Source: Liolophura sinensis
Lineage: Eukaryota > Mollusca > Polyplacophora > Chitonida > Chitonidae
DNA: 64,000 nucleotides
Assembly: GCF_032854445.1 (NCBI RefSeq)
Contig: NC_088297.1
Coordinates: forward strand, 18,551,127 to 18,615,126
Direction of reading: 5' to 3'
The translations under genes were made by a program, and so were the position numbers. The notes beneath the pieces were generated by a model. The model had not been told where the DNA came from. It did not search any database and worked only from the letters and a program-made list of their open reading frames with translations. Each line of letters starts with the position of its first letter. Positions within the stretch are counted from its first letter, which is position 1. Of the stretch, positions 26,646 to 39,922 are shown in pieces.

Positions 26646-27220
26646 ATTTTTTCCCATTAATATAGGAGAGAAATGATTTAGTCCTGCAAAATATGCTCAA
26701 TTTCTCAGCTGCCAAATAGAGGATTAACCACTGTTAACCACAGCTCAGCATAAATAATCGCCTTCATCATCTGCCTTGACGTGTATCTAATACCATTATT
26801 AATTTCCATCATCTAACACTTAATAATATTAATAAGTCAGTCTCTAAGGACACACATTTCCAGAGCTTATATCTAATGATATCTGTCGTGACATCAGTAA
26901 TCGCCTTATGTGAATCAGGTAAAAGTAATCGCACAATTACAATATACCTGGATTAACTTTAGACTTATCTATGATTAAATCATATTTTCATAATGCTCAT
27001 TACCTGGCAAAGTGGGTCCGACACTTCACGAAACAAATCCACCTGACCTCGATGAACAACAAGGTTAAAGAGTGTAAGAGAGAATCGTGTCCTTCGTCCT
27101 CGTGGGTATACCGGTTGATTCCAGAGACCTGGTCCATTTTCAAAGTTTCCATGTAACTGGATAGATAATTGTGATAACAAGGCACCGTTTGAGTATTTAT
27201 ACATACAGTCGATTAAATAT
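26646..27220. other. No recognised feature
   Basis: Only short open frames (74 codons or fewer) and no repeat that I recognise. Confidence 0.5.
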
Positions 27221-27366
27221 CTCTGGCCGCACGTGAGTTGTCTTCTAGCAGCCTGCGGATGGTTGTGGGTTTCCCCAAGGCTCTACCCAGTTTCGTCCCG
27301 CCATGATGCTGTCCGCAGTCGTATAAATGAAATATGTTTGAGCATGGTGTGAAAAACCAATCAAAT
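27221..27366 (+). mobile_element. SINE A, 5'-truncated
   Basis: Starts at the family GGCCG[T/C]ACGTG point and runs to AACCAATCAAATAAGT. No clean target-site duplication is visible. Confidence 0.85.
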
Positions 27367-28306
27367 AAGTCAATGCATTACGTTTCAGGCAACGTCACTT
27401 CAGTGCTCGTTTTGTAACCGATTCTGGTGCAGCAATTGTGCTAGGGGCGTTTAAGTCATCACTGTTAAGCATTTACATAGTTGGAATAAAAGCCCTGAGG
27501 CAGGATTTCACCTTTTTATGTTGTCGTCGTTGCTCTGGTTTTGCGCTCCATGCGTTTTGCCAACCTTGTACAACAGACAAATTGACTTCTGAATCTGCGT
27601 GTCAAAAGTAACATTTGTATACCAGCAGTTAACTGAAATGAACATTCCAGGTCAATAATTGCAAGGTCAATTCCGAACGCAGCGTGAATGTTCTACGGGA
27701 ATGTAAATAATAAATAATACCCAGATCGTATACTTCTATAGTTTATTTTCGAAACATTTTATCGAATATGAGAATATGTATCTCAGTTCAGCTTTGATTG
27801 TAATTGTTTATATAGCCAGTGTGGTGACCTAATACCCACTCCCTAGCGCTGCGTTAAGCGGAATTAGGCAGTTATGAAACAGAGAATTGACACGCCCTCT
27901 GTCCATATTTGTCCTGAGTTTCAAAAGTGGAATGGGACTTAAAAAAAGAAGAATTAAAACTGGAACAGTCACTATTTCGTTTAATCAGTAGAATTCGAAA
28001 AATCGCTCGGTGTAAAAAACTTTTGTACTTTTATTAGGCGTGTCGTATTCCAAGATTCTATTCTACAAATGGAATAGTGTAAACGCGGATAAAAAAACAA
28101 ACGAGTACTTATAAAAGGAGGTCACAAAAATATTAGTCTGTTATTAGTTTTAAATTCATCTTTGACATTCTTCTTTTACATTATATATACATACATTGAT
28201 TATCTCAAGTCGAATCGCAGAAAAAAATCCCGGAGATATCTGTCTTCTGCAATTTTCTCATGAACAGAAGGCATATTTAATGGTAATGGAGTTAAGTTAA
28301 AATATT
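27367..28306. other. No recognised gene
   Basis: No gene. It carries the second trace (27580-27690) of the weak repeat seen at 22640-22765. Confidence 0.45.
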
Positions 28307-28575
28307 CTATTTATTTATTTATTTGATTGGTGTCTACGCCCTACTCAAGGATATTTCACTTACATGACGACGGCCAGCATTATGGTAGGCGGAAAGCGGG
28401 CAGAACCCGACGGAAACCCACGACCATCCGCAGGTTACTTGCAGACCTTCCCACGTACGGCCGGAGAGGAATCCAGAATGAGCTGGTCTTTAACTAGCAG
28501 CGACCGCACTGATGAGAGGCTTCTGTTTCGCTGCGCCTTGGTGGCGTGCTAACCATCTCGGCCACGGAGGTCCCC
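28307..28575 (-). mobile_element. SINE A, full length
   Basis: Complete from the tail to the head GGCCACGGAGG. The short direct repeat AAAATATT at 28299-28306 and 28576-28583 is a probable target-site duplication. Confidence 0.92.
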
Positions 28576-28583
28576 AAAATATT

Positions 28584-29458
28584 ATATAACACACAACATA
28601 GTTACAGGAAGAATAAGGTATGACACGTAAAAAAAAAAAATATGTGCACATGGAGATCAGAGGGAGAGAAGAGGATTCCGTAATCTAAATTAATAATTAT
28701 TTAGAAGAATTTACAGCGGAGATAATGAGTTAGTTCAACCAATTACTTGCCGAAATGAGGTGGTTTTTGTCCGCCACCCTCAACAAGGCGTTAAACCGTG
28801 ATCAAACAGATAACTGCTGTCTCAGGCGTTTCCTGGTTGATTCAAGAAAAGACAACTCTTGTTTGCTGAGAGACCAGCTTCCCGAAAGTCTCCTCGCTAT
28901 CGCGTACGCGCGTAATCAATATGTGAAATACCGATCTACCTTCTATCCTACCCGCCAGTCGTGCTTGAGGCTGACGAACGGGAGTCCGAAAGACGACCGT
29001 CGGCTTAGTTAGATGACGGGTTAATTTACTATTCCCTATCGTCTTTTCCCGATAGTCCATCTGTCGGACATTTGATAAGTCAGCATTTTTCATAACCCCT
29101 ATTTGCCCCTCGGAAATTGCAGACCGTAGCATTACAATATTCGGCCATCCGATACCATCTGGTCCATTCGAAAGATTGAGTGACGGAAAGCTACATCATG
29201 TCTGCGGAGTGGACCGGACGAACTTTCCTCAGTGCTAAATGTAGAACACTGGTTGGTAAACTTTTAAATATATATAAGGACGGCTTGGCTGACTCTTTAT
29301 CTGACTAGTGATGTCTACTAAATGGCAATTAACAATATTGCATTTTAAAAAGTAAAGCTGTTGAAGACATGGTGCTGAAGCTAAAATAATTTGCTACTAT
29401 TTAAGCATTTACATCAACAGAATCAACCCCTAACTGATGTAAATTGGCAAAAGGCCAC
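28584..29458. other. No recognised gene
   Basis: An 85-codon plus frame (28755-29012) and a 96-codon minus frame (29132-28842) overlap. Neither has a recognisable domain. Confidence 0.45.
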
Positions 29459-29572
29459 ATTTCACCAGTCGTCTCTGCTCTGGTTTCCTTCTCTGTGATA
29501 TAAATCTTTCATTTCACCGGTCGCCTCTGCTCTGATTTCCTTCTCTGTGTTATACATCTTTCATTTTATATA
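29459..29572. repeat. 57-bp tandem duplication
   Basis: Two adjacent units TTTCACC[A/G]GTCG[T/C]CTCTGCTCTG and TTTCCTTCTCTGTG[A/T]TATA with few differences. Confidence 0.8.
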
Positions 29573-29836
29573 TTCAGTTGATTTATTATTTCTTTAACCT
29601 ATATGGCATGGAAGAAAGGCCACGTTTAGGACAACCAGAAATTTCTGTCTTCTAGGAAATAAGGAGAAGATCTGTATCTAGATGAAAAAAAAATGTTAGA
29701 TAAATGCATTTACGGCACAGCTGAAGTGCATATTTTAAACCATTTTGACCATGTTTAAATTTGTCTAGAAAATAACTATAATTCCTTGCGCATTTACTTC
29801 ACCATTGGAAACTGTTGATTGCGACTCAGTTTAGAG

Positions 29837-30195
29837 TGAGTGCTTGGGGTTTAACGTCGTACTCAACAATTTTTCAGTCATATGACGACGAAGGAATCAT
29901 TAGGGGGCATGTACGTGTAATGTGCCTCCTTGATGCAGGACGGATTTCCACCGCTCTTTTATTTAGTGCTGCTTCACTGAGACGACTTACCGAAGGCAAG
30001 TAAGCCGCCCCGCCCGAGCCATTATACTGATACGGGTCAACCAGTCGTTGCACTATCCCCTTCATGCTGAACGCCAAGCGAGGAAGTTACAACTTCCTCT
30101 TTTAAAGTCTTAGGTGTGACTCGATCAAGGATTGATCCTGGATCTACCGGTCCCGAAGCGGACGCTCTACCAACTGTGCTATCCGGGCCGGTCGT
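29837..30195 (-). mobile_element. SINE B copy 2, 12-bp TSD
   Basis: Full-length reverse copy. It runs from the tail (TGAGTGCTTGGGGTTTAAC), through the 3' hairpin domain and TTCCTCTTTTAAAGTC, to the complement of the B box (GGATTGATCC) and the head (CTATCCGGGCC). It is flanked by the perfect 12-bp repeat CTCAGTTTAGAG at 29825-29836 and 30196-30207. Confidence 0.95.
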
Positions 30196-30362
30196 CTCAG
30201 TTTAGAGGGAGTCATCTAAATTCCTAACGTTCTCTAACCTCTCCTAGATCTTAGGGGTTTTGTTTGAATATCGTTTTAGAAACTGGTTTCGTGAGTATGT
30301 TTGGACCTGAATAATTGAGGATTGCTATGAACATCTTTTTTACAATTAATTTTAAATTTTAC

Positions 30363-30526
30363 GTCTCTCAGGCCGTACGTGGGAAGGTCTGGCAACAACC
30401 TGCGGATGGTTGTGGGTTTTCCCCGAGCTGTGCCCAGTTTCCTCCCACCATAATGCTGACCGCCTTCGTATAAACGAAATATTCTTAAGTAAGGCTTAAA
30501 ACACCAACCAAATAAGTAAATAAATT
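30363..30526 (+). mobile_element. SINE A, 5'-truncated
   Basis: Begins at GGCCGTACGTGGGAAGGTCT, close to the start point of several other truncated copies, and ends AACACCAACCAAATAAG. Confidence 0.9.
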
Positions 30527-31065
30527 TAATTCTACGCCCCGTTCAAACAGGTGCCATCGACTGCTGAGTTCGCAGATTTATTTCCATCTGTCGCCTGCTC
30601 GGCAGCGACATTAGGGTGTTTGATGGTGTTTATTTGTTTGTTTCTCCGGGACTCCCCGGTTTACACAATCCGGAGATCACAGTTTTTATTGTGATTTGTT
30701 CATAAGCATTTTGTTAAATGCAGGTGAAATAATACGCAATATACACATATAAAACAATATATTCACGTTTTTAGAACCAAGGCCTACATGCACTAAACCG
30801 CCTTAACGTAACGGATCCAGTCTTTCAAGTTATTCCCACCTTGTAGGGGCTAAATCAGAAGTTACTTTCTGAGGGCTGTATGCAGTAATACACGTGATTA
30901 ACAGGCCCCCATATGCTTATACACGTGACAAACAAAATCCAGTGGGACTCGAGCCACACCAAAATGAAACTCCTGTTACTTGTGCATTCGATGAGGTAAG
31001 GTTTTGTTGTAATTGTTCTCAACAATATATACACCACTTTCTGGCACTGATTCCCACTTGGTACT
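30527..31065. other. No recognised feature
   Basis: No gene or repeat recognised. Only one 60-codon frame occurs. Confidence 0.5.
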
Positions 31066-32736
31066 AACAGAGCCGATAAAATGGCTAAAGCGCTATTTTC
31101 TAATTATCCAGATGAGCTTTAGAAGGAAGTTAACAATGCAAACTCGAAACACATGAATTGACCCCGTCATGTGGATGATGACAAATGTCAACTATGGAAG
31201 GCTAAATTCTGTGACACATTGAACTGATTTGGCTTTGAAACCTATAAGGCTTCTGTATTAGATGCTTTTGCTAACCACAATTATTCCACCGATGATATCC
31301 CTGTTGTTTCCCCTGTTTGTATTGGTGAACTCATGTATTCGATGAAACGTAAAAAATATCCTGGATACGATGGTTTATCCGTAGAGCGTCTGTTACATGC
31401 TGATACATCTATACGTGTACATCTGTCTTTGTGTTTAAACACTACGTTTAAACATGGATATCCTCCTGGGGATCACTCATGTTATCATTTCAAAAGAAAA
31501 GAACAAATCTGGAGACTTTTCGTCATCCGACAACTACCGCCCTATTGCCGTAGCATTTGACTCTAAAGTTATCTAGTTGTTTATTATTCAACAGTGTGAA
31601 TTGCATTTGTACAGTTCGGATTTCCAATTTGGCTTCAAACAAAAATATCCTAATAACCAGTGCATTTACGTCCTAAAAGAAATCTCCAATTTTTATCGAA
31701 CTGACGGTAGCCCCGTATTTAGATGTTTTTTGGAAGCCAGCACAGCGTTTCGTAGACTCAGTCACTGGGGTTTGTTAAAAACGTTGACTGGTCGAGATGT
31801 CCCTACGGCTTTTTACCGTTTGGTGCAATGTACAGCGCTTTACTGTCAAATGGGTATCTATTTTATATCCTTTCTTTAATATTACTTATGGTGTTACGCA
31901 GGGTAGAATTTTATCGCCATGTTTGTTTGCTTTGTATTGACACGATCTCGATGTTAAGTTATGGGAATCAGGAGCTCGATGTAATATCGGTGGTATATTC
32001 GTTAATCGTTTATTGTATGCCAATGATCTGTGTCTCATGTGTCCGTCCGCAAAATCACTTCAAACACTCTTACAGTGTTGTTTATATTACTCTGCTAGCC
32101 ATGGCACCATGTATAACATTACAAAGTCGAATTGCATGTTTGTTTTTGGCTGGTAGTTACAATAATGTTATACCTTAACATAACATGCTTAATATGGTAT
32201 TGTTCTAGGTGCAATCATATGTATGCTTAGGTCATGTACTTACTAGTGATCTGTCTGATAACCCTGATATTGTAGCACAAAAACGTAAACTGTGCGTACG
32301 TACAAATATGTTACTAAGACAGTTCTCCCAATGTTTTACTATAGTTAAGAAACCATTCTTCAGGGCATATTGTTCCACTCGATATTGTTGTCAGCTATGG
32401 AGCTCGTTTTTAAATACGAGTGTTGTGTAATAACATGTCCCGCTGGTTGTTACACCACCGATATAGTTTCATTTGGTGAGATTATACGAAAATCGGTGTA
32501 AGGTTTCAGAAAACGAATCGAGCTGAGTGCTGATAGTATATTGAGCAAGATGCTTGAGTCACATATCAGGTTTACGTCAGCACTTATGGATAAGTGGCAT
32601 ACTACTTTATATGTTCGATAATTCCTGTTGTACATTGATGTAGCGCAGAGCTGTTGTGTTCGTAACATTTTGGCTTTTCCCTTACTTTTGTTGTAAAACC
32701 TTCTCTTCATATGGACCTGGGTGTCTAAAATAAAGC
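31066..32736 (+). pseudogene. LINE reverse transcriptase, CR1/Jockey-like remnant
   Basis: A non-LTR reverse transcriptase in pieces. KKYPGYDGLSVERLL (about 31350) corresponds to the K.PG.DG block. SSDNYRPI is recoverable near 31530 in another frame. FQFGFKQKYPNNQC (31621) matches the QFGF block. FRCFLEASTAFRRLSHWGL (31720) matches the catalytic-Asp block D.SKAFD, with the key residues changed. LLYANDLCLMC (about 32010) matches YADD. LGHVLTSDLSDNPDI (about 32230) and YCCQLWSSF (32385) match the thumb end. This order and wording fit the CR1/Jockey-like group, unlike the minus-strand LINE at 15-21 kb. At least four frame changes make it dead. No endonuclease domain is visible upstream, so it is probably 5'-truncated. 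Confidence 0.85.
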
Positions 32737-32773
32737 ATTATTATTATTATTATTACTATTATTATTATTATTA
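32737..32773 (+). repeat. (ATT)n tail of the LINE
   Basis: About 12 ATT units, one changed to ACT, directly after an AATAAA-containing end. This is the usual form of a microsatellite-like LINE 3' tail. Confidence 0.9.
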
Positions 32774-32774
32774 C

Positions 32775-32862
32775 CTTATTGATTTCATTTGTGTTTTTCA
32801 CCGTACTCAAGAATATTTCACTTATATGTCGGCGGCCAGCATTATGTTGGGAGGAATCTGGT
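32775..32862 (-). mobile_element. SINE A, tail part only
   Basis: CCGTACTCAAGAATATTTCA to GGGAGGAATCTGG, directly next to the LINE (ATT)n tail. The head half is missing. Confidence 0.85.
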
Positions 32863-33278
32863 ACTGTTAACGTTGTTTATACGGAAAAGTAGCACTTAGA
32901 ATGTAGCATTTTACGTTCTCATACAGTCGTCTCGTGAGAAAGCAGTTTGGCATCATGTAGGCTTTGTAGATTAACATAGATGAACGCTTACAGTGAGTGC
33001 ATATGTACTGAGAACATCCCTCGCTTGTAAACATCCCAGGCGTAGTGACAATCGTGTTAACACAATTTGTATCTTATTCGGTGAAGCAGTTGGCCAAGAG
33101 CAGTCTTTGGTTTGAGACATCATAGACCTTCCTACCATTTCCAATAATAAGTACAATCTAATGAATAAAACAAAGCAGTGTACAGACTCATTTAGTACCT
33201 TAACGCGGTGCCACTTCCAGTGCAATGACGACTCGGGCCCAAGCTGAACAATTACTGAATAATAAAGAGTACGTTATC
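32863..33278. other. No recognised feature
   Basis: One 84-codon minus frame, not recognised. Confidence 0.5.
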
Positions 33279-33458
33279 ATTTATTTATTTATATATTTAT
33301 TTCTTTAGTGTTTTACGCCGGACTCAAGAATATTTCACTTATACGACGGGGACCAGCATTATGGTGGCAGGAAACCGGGCACAGCCTGAGATAAACCCAC
33401 GGCCATCCGTAGGTACCTGGCACACCTTTCCACGTACGGCCGGAGAAGAAGCCAGCAG
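33279..33458 (-). mobile_element. SINE A, head missing
   Basis: From the tail to GGCCGGAGAAGAAGCCAGCA; the tRNA head is absent. Confidence 0.88.
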
Positions 33459-33608
33459 AGTATGTTATCAGATTGTTCACAAAACATCATTGCAAAGACA
33501 GGAATAACCAATAAACTATACAGATTTGGTCCGTAATACTTTAAGTAAGAAGGATAACTTCTGTTCAAAAATACTGGAAATTAGGAAGAAATACTGTAAT
33601 TGTAATAT

Positions 33609-33856
33609 TTATTTATTTATTTGATTGGTGTTTTACGCCGTACTCAAGAATATTTCACTTATACGACGGCGGCCAGCATTATGGTGGGAGGAAACTGGGC
33701 ACGACCATCCGCAGGTTGCTGACGGACCTTCCCACTTACAGCCGGAGAGGAAGCCAGCATGAGCTGGACTTGAACTCACAGCGACCGCATTGGTGAGAGG
33801 CTTCTGGGTCATTACGCTGCGCTAGTGCGCTAACCGACTGAGCCACGGAGGCCCCG
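33609..33856 (-). mobile_element. SINE A, full length, 15-bp TSD
   Basis: Close to consensus from the (AAAT)n tail to the head GAGCCACGGAGGCCCC, with a short central deletion. Flanked by the perfect 15-bp repeat CTGTAATTGTAATAT at 33594-33608 and 33857-33871. Confidence 0.97.
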
Positions 33857-33871
33857 CTGTAATTGTAATAT

Positions 33872-36800
33872 ATAACCTACAAGTCAACATATTTATAACG
33901 TAAATGACGAATCAAGAGCTTAAGAACTTAAGGGTACAAAAATAGTTGGACAAGTGTGCATTAAGAAGAAGCTTCTTGTCGTCAAATAGTCAACTATAGT
34001 CAACTATTTACTTAGTCAGCCAATCATTAGCTCATTCTGTCAGTCTATGATTCAGTCAGTCTCTCTATCTTTCGATCCGTCCAAGAAATCTGCCCTCCAA
34101 AAATGCTACCTGGTCATTCGAATTCGATACTTTATACAGCGTATATAATGTACTAATAATGTCCAAAATACAGTTCATTCTTTTTCAACAAATCCAGGTG
34201 AAAACTGAAGACTCGTTCAATTCAAACGCTTCGGTGACGAACGAACTTTACAGTGAGAGTCGACTGTATGTTAACATCCAATTTGTTTTTGTCATACTAA
34301 AACCTATCAAGTGAACTTAAATTTTACGTTTAACCATTAAACATATTCTCTGTGTATATCGTGGAAAGTAATATTTTGAAGATGGTAAAAAAGGGCATGT
34401 CAACGGCTGCAAAATGACCCAAACCACGGTGTTTTTCGCACAGAATTTTTTTTCTAAAAACCAAATTCACCATAGCCACTTTTGCATTCAGAATTCGGTG
34501 AGGTGCTTTTGTTTTTTGGTACACTGAGCACAAATATTTATTACTCTGTTGATGACTTTTCAGACCGTTATAGCGATCAGCATGCCAACCCGTCATCCCA
34601 ACGCGGCTATTGCATTGTTGTAAGTCAATCTAACGGCTCGGTTAAATCATGTTACATGGATATATGTGGCACCATAAAGTGTACTGTATCAATGAATTTC
34701 ATAGTTACGTCTGCTAACCTACATGCGCTCTCACCTACTCACCTTTTATGTTTTCAATTTTTTTCATTCCCGCTTTATCTCCCCTTTTTCGTTAACATCT
34801 TGCACGCCCTTTGCCCGTGGATCTCAGCCGACCCTTTCAATTGGATTGGATTGGAATGAATTCAACGTCTACGGCATTTCACCATCCAGTGAAAAAAAAA
34901 CGTTCTCCGATTTCCCAGCGGGATATTGGAGGAAAAAAGGGTTCACCATGAAAAAGACAGCACTGCCGAAAATCACGCGAGACTTGGATCGATGCCACCA
35001 CGCAATAGACGAGATCTGAGAGAGGGTCAGGGACATGTTTTACTTTGAAACGTGTTGTTTAGCTCGAAACCGAGCAATTTTTTGCCCTAGAATCACGCGA
35101 ACGTCGCGCTTTTGGAAATTCCAGCTGGTGAGAAAAAACTTCATCATTTTGACTGTGATTCACAGACCGTGGATTCTGTTCTAAAGCATGTTGTTATCAT
35201 TTGTCGTTTGCAGACCAACAATTCAATTCACAATTCAAAGAACCATATGCTCCACTGCGTAACGGTTGTTACAAAATTTGGAAAGAATTTTATATGGACG
35301 ACAAAAACTCGTTGGAATGAAATTCTTCGATCATTCGCATGTGTAATGGTTGGCCTGCAATCTTGTAACATTCGCTTACCCAATCTACACCTAAAATTTG
35401 ATTCTACAAATGCCAAGAGTTTGGTTTGCGCCCAATTGAAGTAAAACCATGAAAGCAGACTATCTCATCAATAGGCCTTAAACGCATTTTACTATTAGAC
35501 AGAGTTTTCGGGATGCAGGCGATATAAGAACCAGGCGACAGTCCCACTCCTATCTGTTCTTTGATTGCGTTCCGCGCCGTTCTCAAAGTTTCTCAATGAA
35601 GCATTATGTGCTTCATTCATTTGGTCTCTCTTAAAAATTTTTCCCACCTTTAACACACCTGTTCAAATTAAATACTCTGTGTTCTGCAATGTTCTACATC
35701 ACCTTTACCTGTGTACTCATGACAGAAAAGCACTGTAGTGTTACAGAAGAAAACGTTGAAGTCTCCCATTGACATTTATTGTCATGAAACCTATGTGGGG
35801 ACAAACTAATATTAAGCATGGGAAGAGCTATATTATCACAGAAGCACTGTGTTTACCGTGACTACCGTGACAGAAACGCAGTATTTAGGATTAAATGAAC
35901 GCAAGCAAAATTAATATTAATTGTGTGAACAACAGTATCATTACTGGGGTATATTGCCCCCATCGTGGCAGAAACGTGATATTTTGGACTAGGCTAGAAA
36001 ATATACTGTGTTCTTCACCCTCAAAATTGCGAACTATATAATGTCAGGACTATGAAAGGTTTGGCTTATACGGCGTTCCCATCCCGGATAGAGAAGGGAA
36101 AAGCGAGTGTCCTGTCAGCAGATTCCAGGAATCGCTTACCACATCGGATATATTAGATATACTTGCATACCAGGGGCGCCATGCTAAGCTGTCTCTGGTG
36201 TAGGCCGCTGTTCCGCTGACATCCCACTGATCGATTTTGCAGGCCTGGAAGCATTATGCCGTCGATACAAGACTGAACTTTATAATTGTACGTGTTATCG
36301 TCATAGCACAAACACATCGTTCTATTACGCTAATACGCAAAGTTAAACATCAATTACGCACAGTTCACTGATTTTATGATTTTTTTACCTTCTGTCAGTA
36401 ATCTGCTGTCTATCATACAATGAAGAAATGTTAATTGGAAAATGTGATTTTATTAATGATATTCATGAATATTTTTGTAGGTAAGTGACACGTACGTTTA
36501 TGGAATGGTACCACATGTTATACCCTAGCGTATAAAGGGGAAAAACATGCTATTGTGTACTATCGGATAGAATCTGAGGATCTACTGCAGTTACTAGATG
36601 ACAAAAAGAGTGCTTAGAAGGATTCCCAATGTTTATTGTACTTTTAATTCATCCTGCAGCGTGAAACATCACTCTTTCACTCTTTCCACACCCATCACAA
36701 GCACTACAAATGGCCATTTTCCATTTTGCAACATGCAGTAGGTCTTTATTATATCAAATTACAAGTCATGACTTTACCAGTCTATTTCCGTTGGATGTAT

Positions 36801-37954
36801 AAACCATAAATAATGTACAAAATTACTAAAAAGCAAAACCGCACGTGACCTGCTGTTATCGAATGAAGGGATGAGAAGTTATCACAAGGTAAAAAAATAG
36901 AATGTGTCCACAAAAACAACATTTTTTTTTGTTAACTTCACACCGTCGAACTATCCTTCGTCAAAAATAACAAAGTAGAACTATGAATAATCTTTATGGT
37001 TCTTATGCGGGGAACACAACAGGAGTCATGATTCCTTGTAAACGTTTTTAAAATATTCGTCCAAGGTACAAGTTCCTGTCAGGCGGCTTACAAAGGCATG
37101 AAAGCTTTCATTCAGAACATGACGAAAGAAACACTGTCCGCTCTGATTATGCAAATAAAACCTGTTTACCATGTTTTCTTGTGCACAAATCTTCAGTTCG
37201 GCCTACATTTCAGTCCTTCAGAGATGTTCTTCATAGGGATTTCGTGACAAAACTTTGCACTTGGTACTAAATCCGCGAGTGCATCCATCGACGCTTGAGA
37301 GACTTAAGCTAGCTGTTTAGCATACACTGTACATCTCTGACTCGAACGGATGACTTCCATTAGCTCGGGGTACCGCCACCCCTTGTCTTGAAAACATTAC
37401 TTTTCATTCTGTTCTTGGTAAAAGCATATATGACGTCAGGGCGTCGCAGAAAGATTAAACATTTATAACTAATGTGTGGGACATCCCATTGACTCATTTG
37501 CAACAATAGTGATTATCTGTCATATGCATCGGAAAATCATAACTTTGTTCGAATAATTGAGCTCTTTTTTTTTTAAATGAAAACAAAATTTGATTTCATT
37601 AGCAGGTATGGAATTTTGACCAAAATTATTCGGGATATCCTCTTTAATTGACAAACAACTGCTTCAGTCTTTTCACACGTTGGTGTTTATTTAACCTTAC
37701 TGAAATCGATGTGCGTTGGCTGAACTGAAAGCACAGAGATCCGATACGAAATCTGTAATCACTAAATTAAACCCGGTATGTGTTATAGCTCAGAGTATAC
37801 GATCTTGTACGGGTTTTATACTGTTATCGCTGTGCCGGCTTTAATCGCTATGAAGCAGTTTTTTCTGGTCTAATCCATTGATCAACTGAGAACAGTTGAC
37901 TGCACCACTTTGAATCCATCTTGTGGCCTACGGGACCGAGTGGATGACCGTGGC
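33872..37954. other. No recognised gene
   Basis: The longest frames are 125 codons (34482-34859), 98 codons (34723-35019) and 110 codons (35112-35444), all plus and unrecognised. Between 35710 and 35985 a motif like GTGACAGAAACGCAGTATTT recurs about four times at irregular distances, possibly an old repeat. Nothing else is recognised. Confidence 0.45.
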
Positions 37955-38003
37955 ATAAGTGAGTATTCTTGAGGACGACTTAAAACACCAATGGAATAAA
38001 TTC
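37955..38003 (+). mobile_element. SINE A tail fragment
   Basis: GCATAAGTGAGTATTCTTGAG and TTAAAACACCAATGGAATAA match the last 60 bases of the family. Confidence 0.7.
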
Positions 38004-39081
38004 TTCCTTTTCTTCCTCACAAAAGATTAATTTTCCGAAGACGTGAAAGAATTATTTCTTTAAAAGGGATCAATTTTTGTTTTATATGAACTATCTGAAT
38101 TCATTTATGACATATTGTTGCATATGGCAATTGAATGTATAAGCAAATTCGTCATATTGAGAAAATCGAAAGCGCCGCCATGTTATAAATTTTAACTAAT
38201 TCAGCGCGAGTTATTTTTTTAACCCTGGTATGCAACTGTTTCTACCTACGTCACCTAGACCCTGTTTTGCCTTTTAATTATATGTGCGTATGGTAGCTTT
38301 GACCCGACATCGTGTTTCCGGTTTCTCTAACGTGGCGCATTCAAATGTCCTAAGAACTCCTGACACTCCTAACGCCATCATATGACGATCTTTCCAACAC
38401 GAAAGTTGGTTTCGTTTGTTTCCGCGTTGAACCTCGGTTGAAATAAATAAAGCAATTCTCTCGTCAGTAGACCTTCAACCATTTATCAAGTTGTGTACAT
38501 TGGCACCGGTGGCTAAATTGGTATGTGAAGGGCGTCACCCACTGCTGTGTCTATCACCTGAACAAGAGTTCCGCTCCCTACCCATGAGTTAATCGATTAG
38601 TCAGGCCTCGCAGCAGTATGACGCGACACCCCCGGATTGAGCTTCTATGTTTCCACGCGAAGCCAAAGCTTGTAGTTTGTTGTTTGAAACATAAATGAGA
38701 TGTCTTCCGATTAAGTAATACGTTGACCTCAATTAGACACAAGCGACCGAGTGACTTTTTTCTCCATCCATATTTTAATCTTTTTCATAAAAAAAATATA
38801 TCGTTAGTTATTACTCGAAGAAAATATCATTTTGGAAATGACGTCTATCCATCGTGCGTCAGTAGCACGAAGGCCAGTTTTGTTCTAATCTCATTTTGTA
38901 ATTAGCTGTCAAAGCAACAAAATGTGCGCCAAGTTTTTGAACATTGTGATTGATAAATTCTTACGTCACACCTTGGGAACCGGTATTGCGTCGTTCACTG
39001 AATATATGCATACAAGTATTTACTCAAAACTTTGGACGATCAGTAGTGTATTTTGTTCACTTTTTTATTTATTTGTGCTGC
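38004..39081. other. No recognised gene; possible tRNA-like head
   Basis: At 38497-38520 GGCACCGGTGGCTAAATTGG looks like a pol III A box in a tRNA-like start, but no convincing B box follows. Otherwise nothing is recognised. Confidence 0.3.
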
Positions 39082-39168
39082 CAGTGGTCGTGCCCGGTTC
39101 CCTTTAGCCATAATGCTGCCATCTGGCGTATAAGTGAAATGTTTCTGGGTACAGTCAAATAAATGAAT
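39082..39168 (+). mobile_element. SINE A 3' fragment
   Basis: Family words GTGGTCGTGCCCGGTT, CCATAATGCTG, GTATAAGTGAAAT and TTTCTGGGTAC, in order, with a degraded tail. Confidence 0.8.
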
Positions 39169-39661
39169 AGATGTTTCTTAGATATGTGAGTAAATGAAAC
39201 CGGAGTGCCCACAGGAAACCACTGACCTTTTGTATGTTACCGTAACTTTTACGGAGTTATCCGAAACAACGATAGAGAGGTGGATTACAGTCTTCTTTTT
39301 GAAGGACTTCAAGAAAGTAAAATGACATCAATATTCACTTGTAAGTGGTTATAAAAGATTGAAAAAAATGAATATGCAGAATATCAGGCCCATAACATGG
39401 AAAACCAGGGATATTGTTCTGATCAAAGATATAACCCGTGGAAGTAGAAACGTTTAACAGGATAGCATATTCAACCTTCACAGAGCAAGTATGTATTCCA
39501 TTTAAAATTTGTGTTCCTTGTTTTTCGTATCAGGCGTAGTAATGGTTTTTTTCCGGAACAGTGTGAATGTACCTGGCTTTATAACAACAAAAGTGCAATA
39601 ACAAGATTCTAACAACTTACATTCTAGCTTGGTAAAATAGTGATTTCCTGCCGTACAACCC
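39169..39661. other. No recognised feature
   Basis: Nothing recognised on either strand. Confidence 0.5.
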
Positions 39662-39834
39662 CAGCTGATGTTGGCTGCCTCTCGTGGAAGGTCTGCCATC
39701 AACCTGCGGATGGTCGTGATTTTCCCCAGGGTTGTGCCAAGTTTCCTTCCACCTTAATGCTTGCCGCCGTCGTATAAGTGAAATATTCTTGAGTACGACG
39801 TAAATCGCCAATCAAATAAATAAATAAATAAATA
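39662..39834 (+). mobile_element. SINE A, 5'-truncated
   Basis: Starts at CCAGCTGATGTTGGCTGCC (the hairpin part after the B box), lacks about ten bases, and ends in a good (AAAT)n tail. Confidence 0.9.
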
Positions 39835-39922
39835 ACACCAAGCTTGTAAAGACATCATGTCTATCTTTGGAACCATCGAGTTTCAAAAATGATTTTCAAA
39901 CAGCGCGTCACCATTGCCAACT

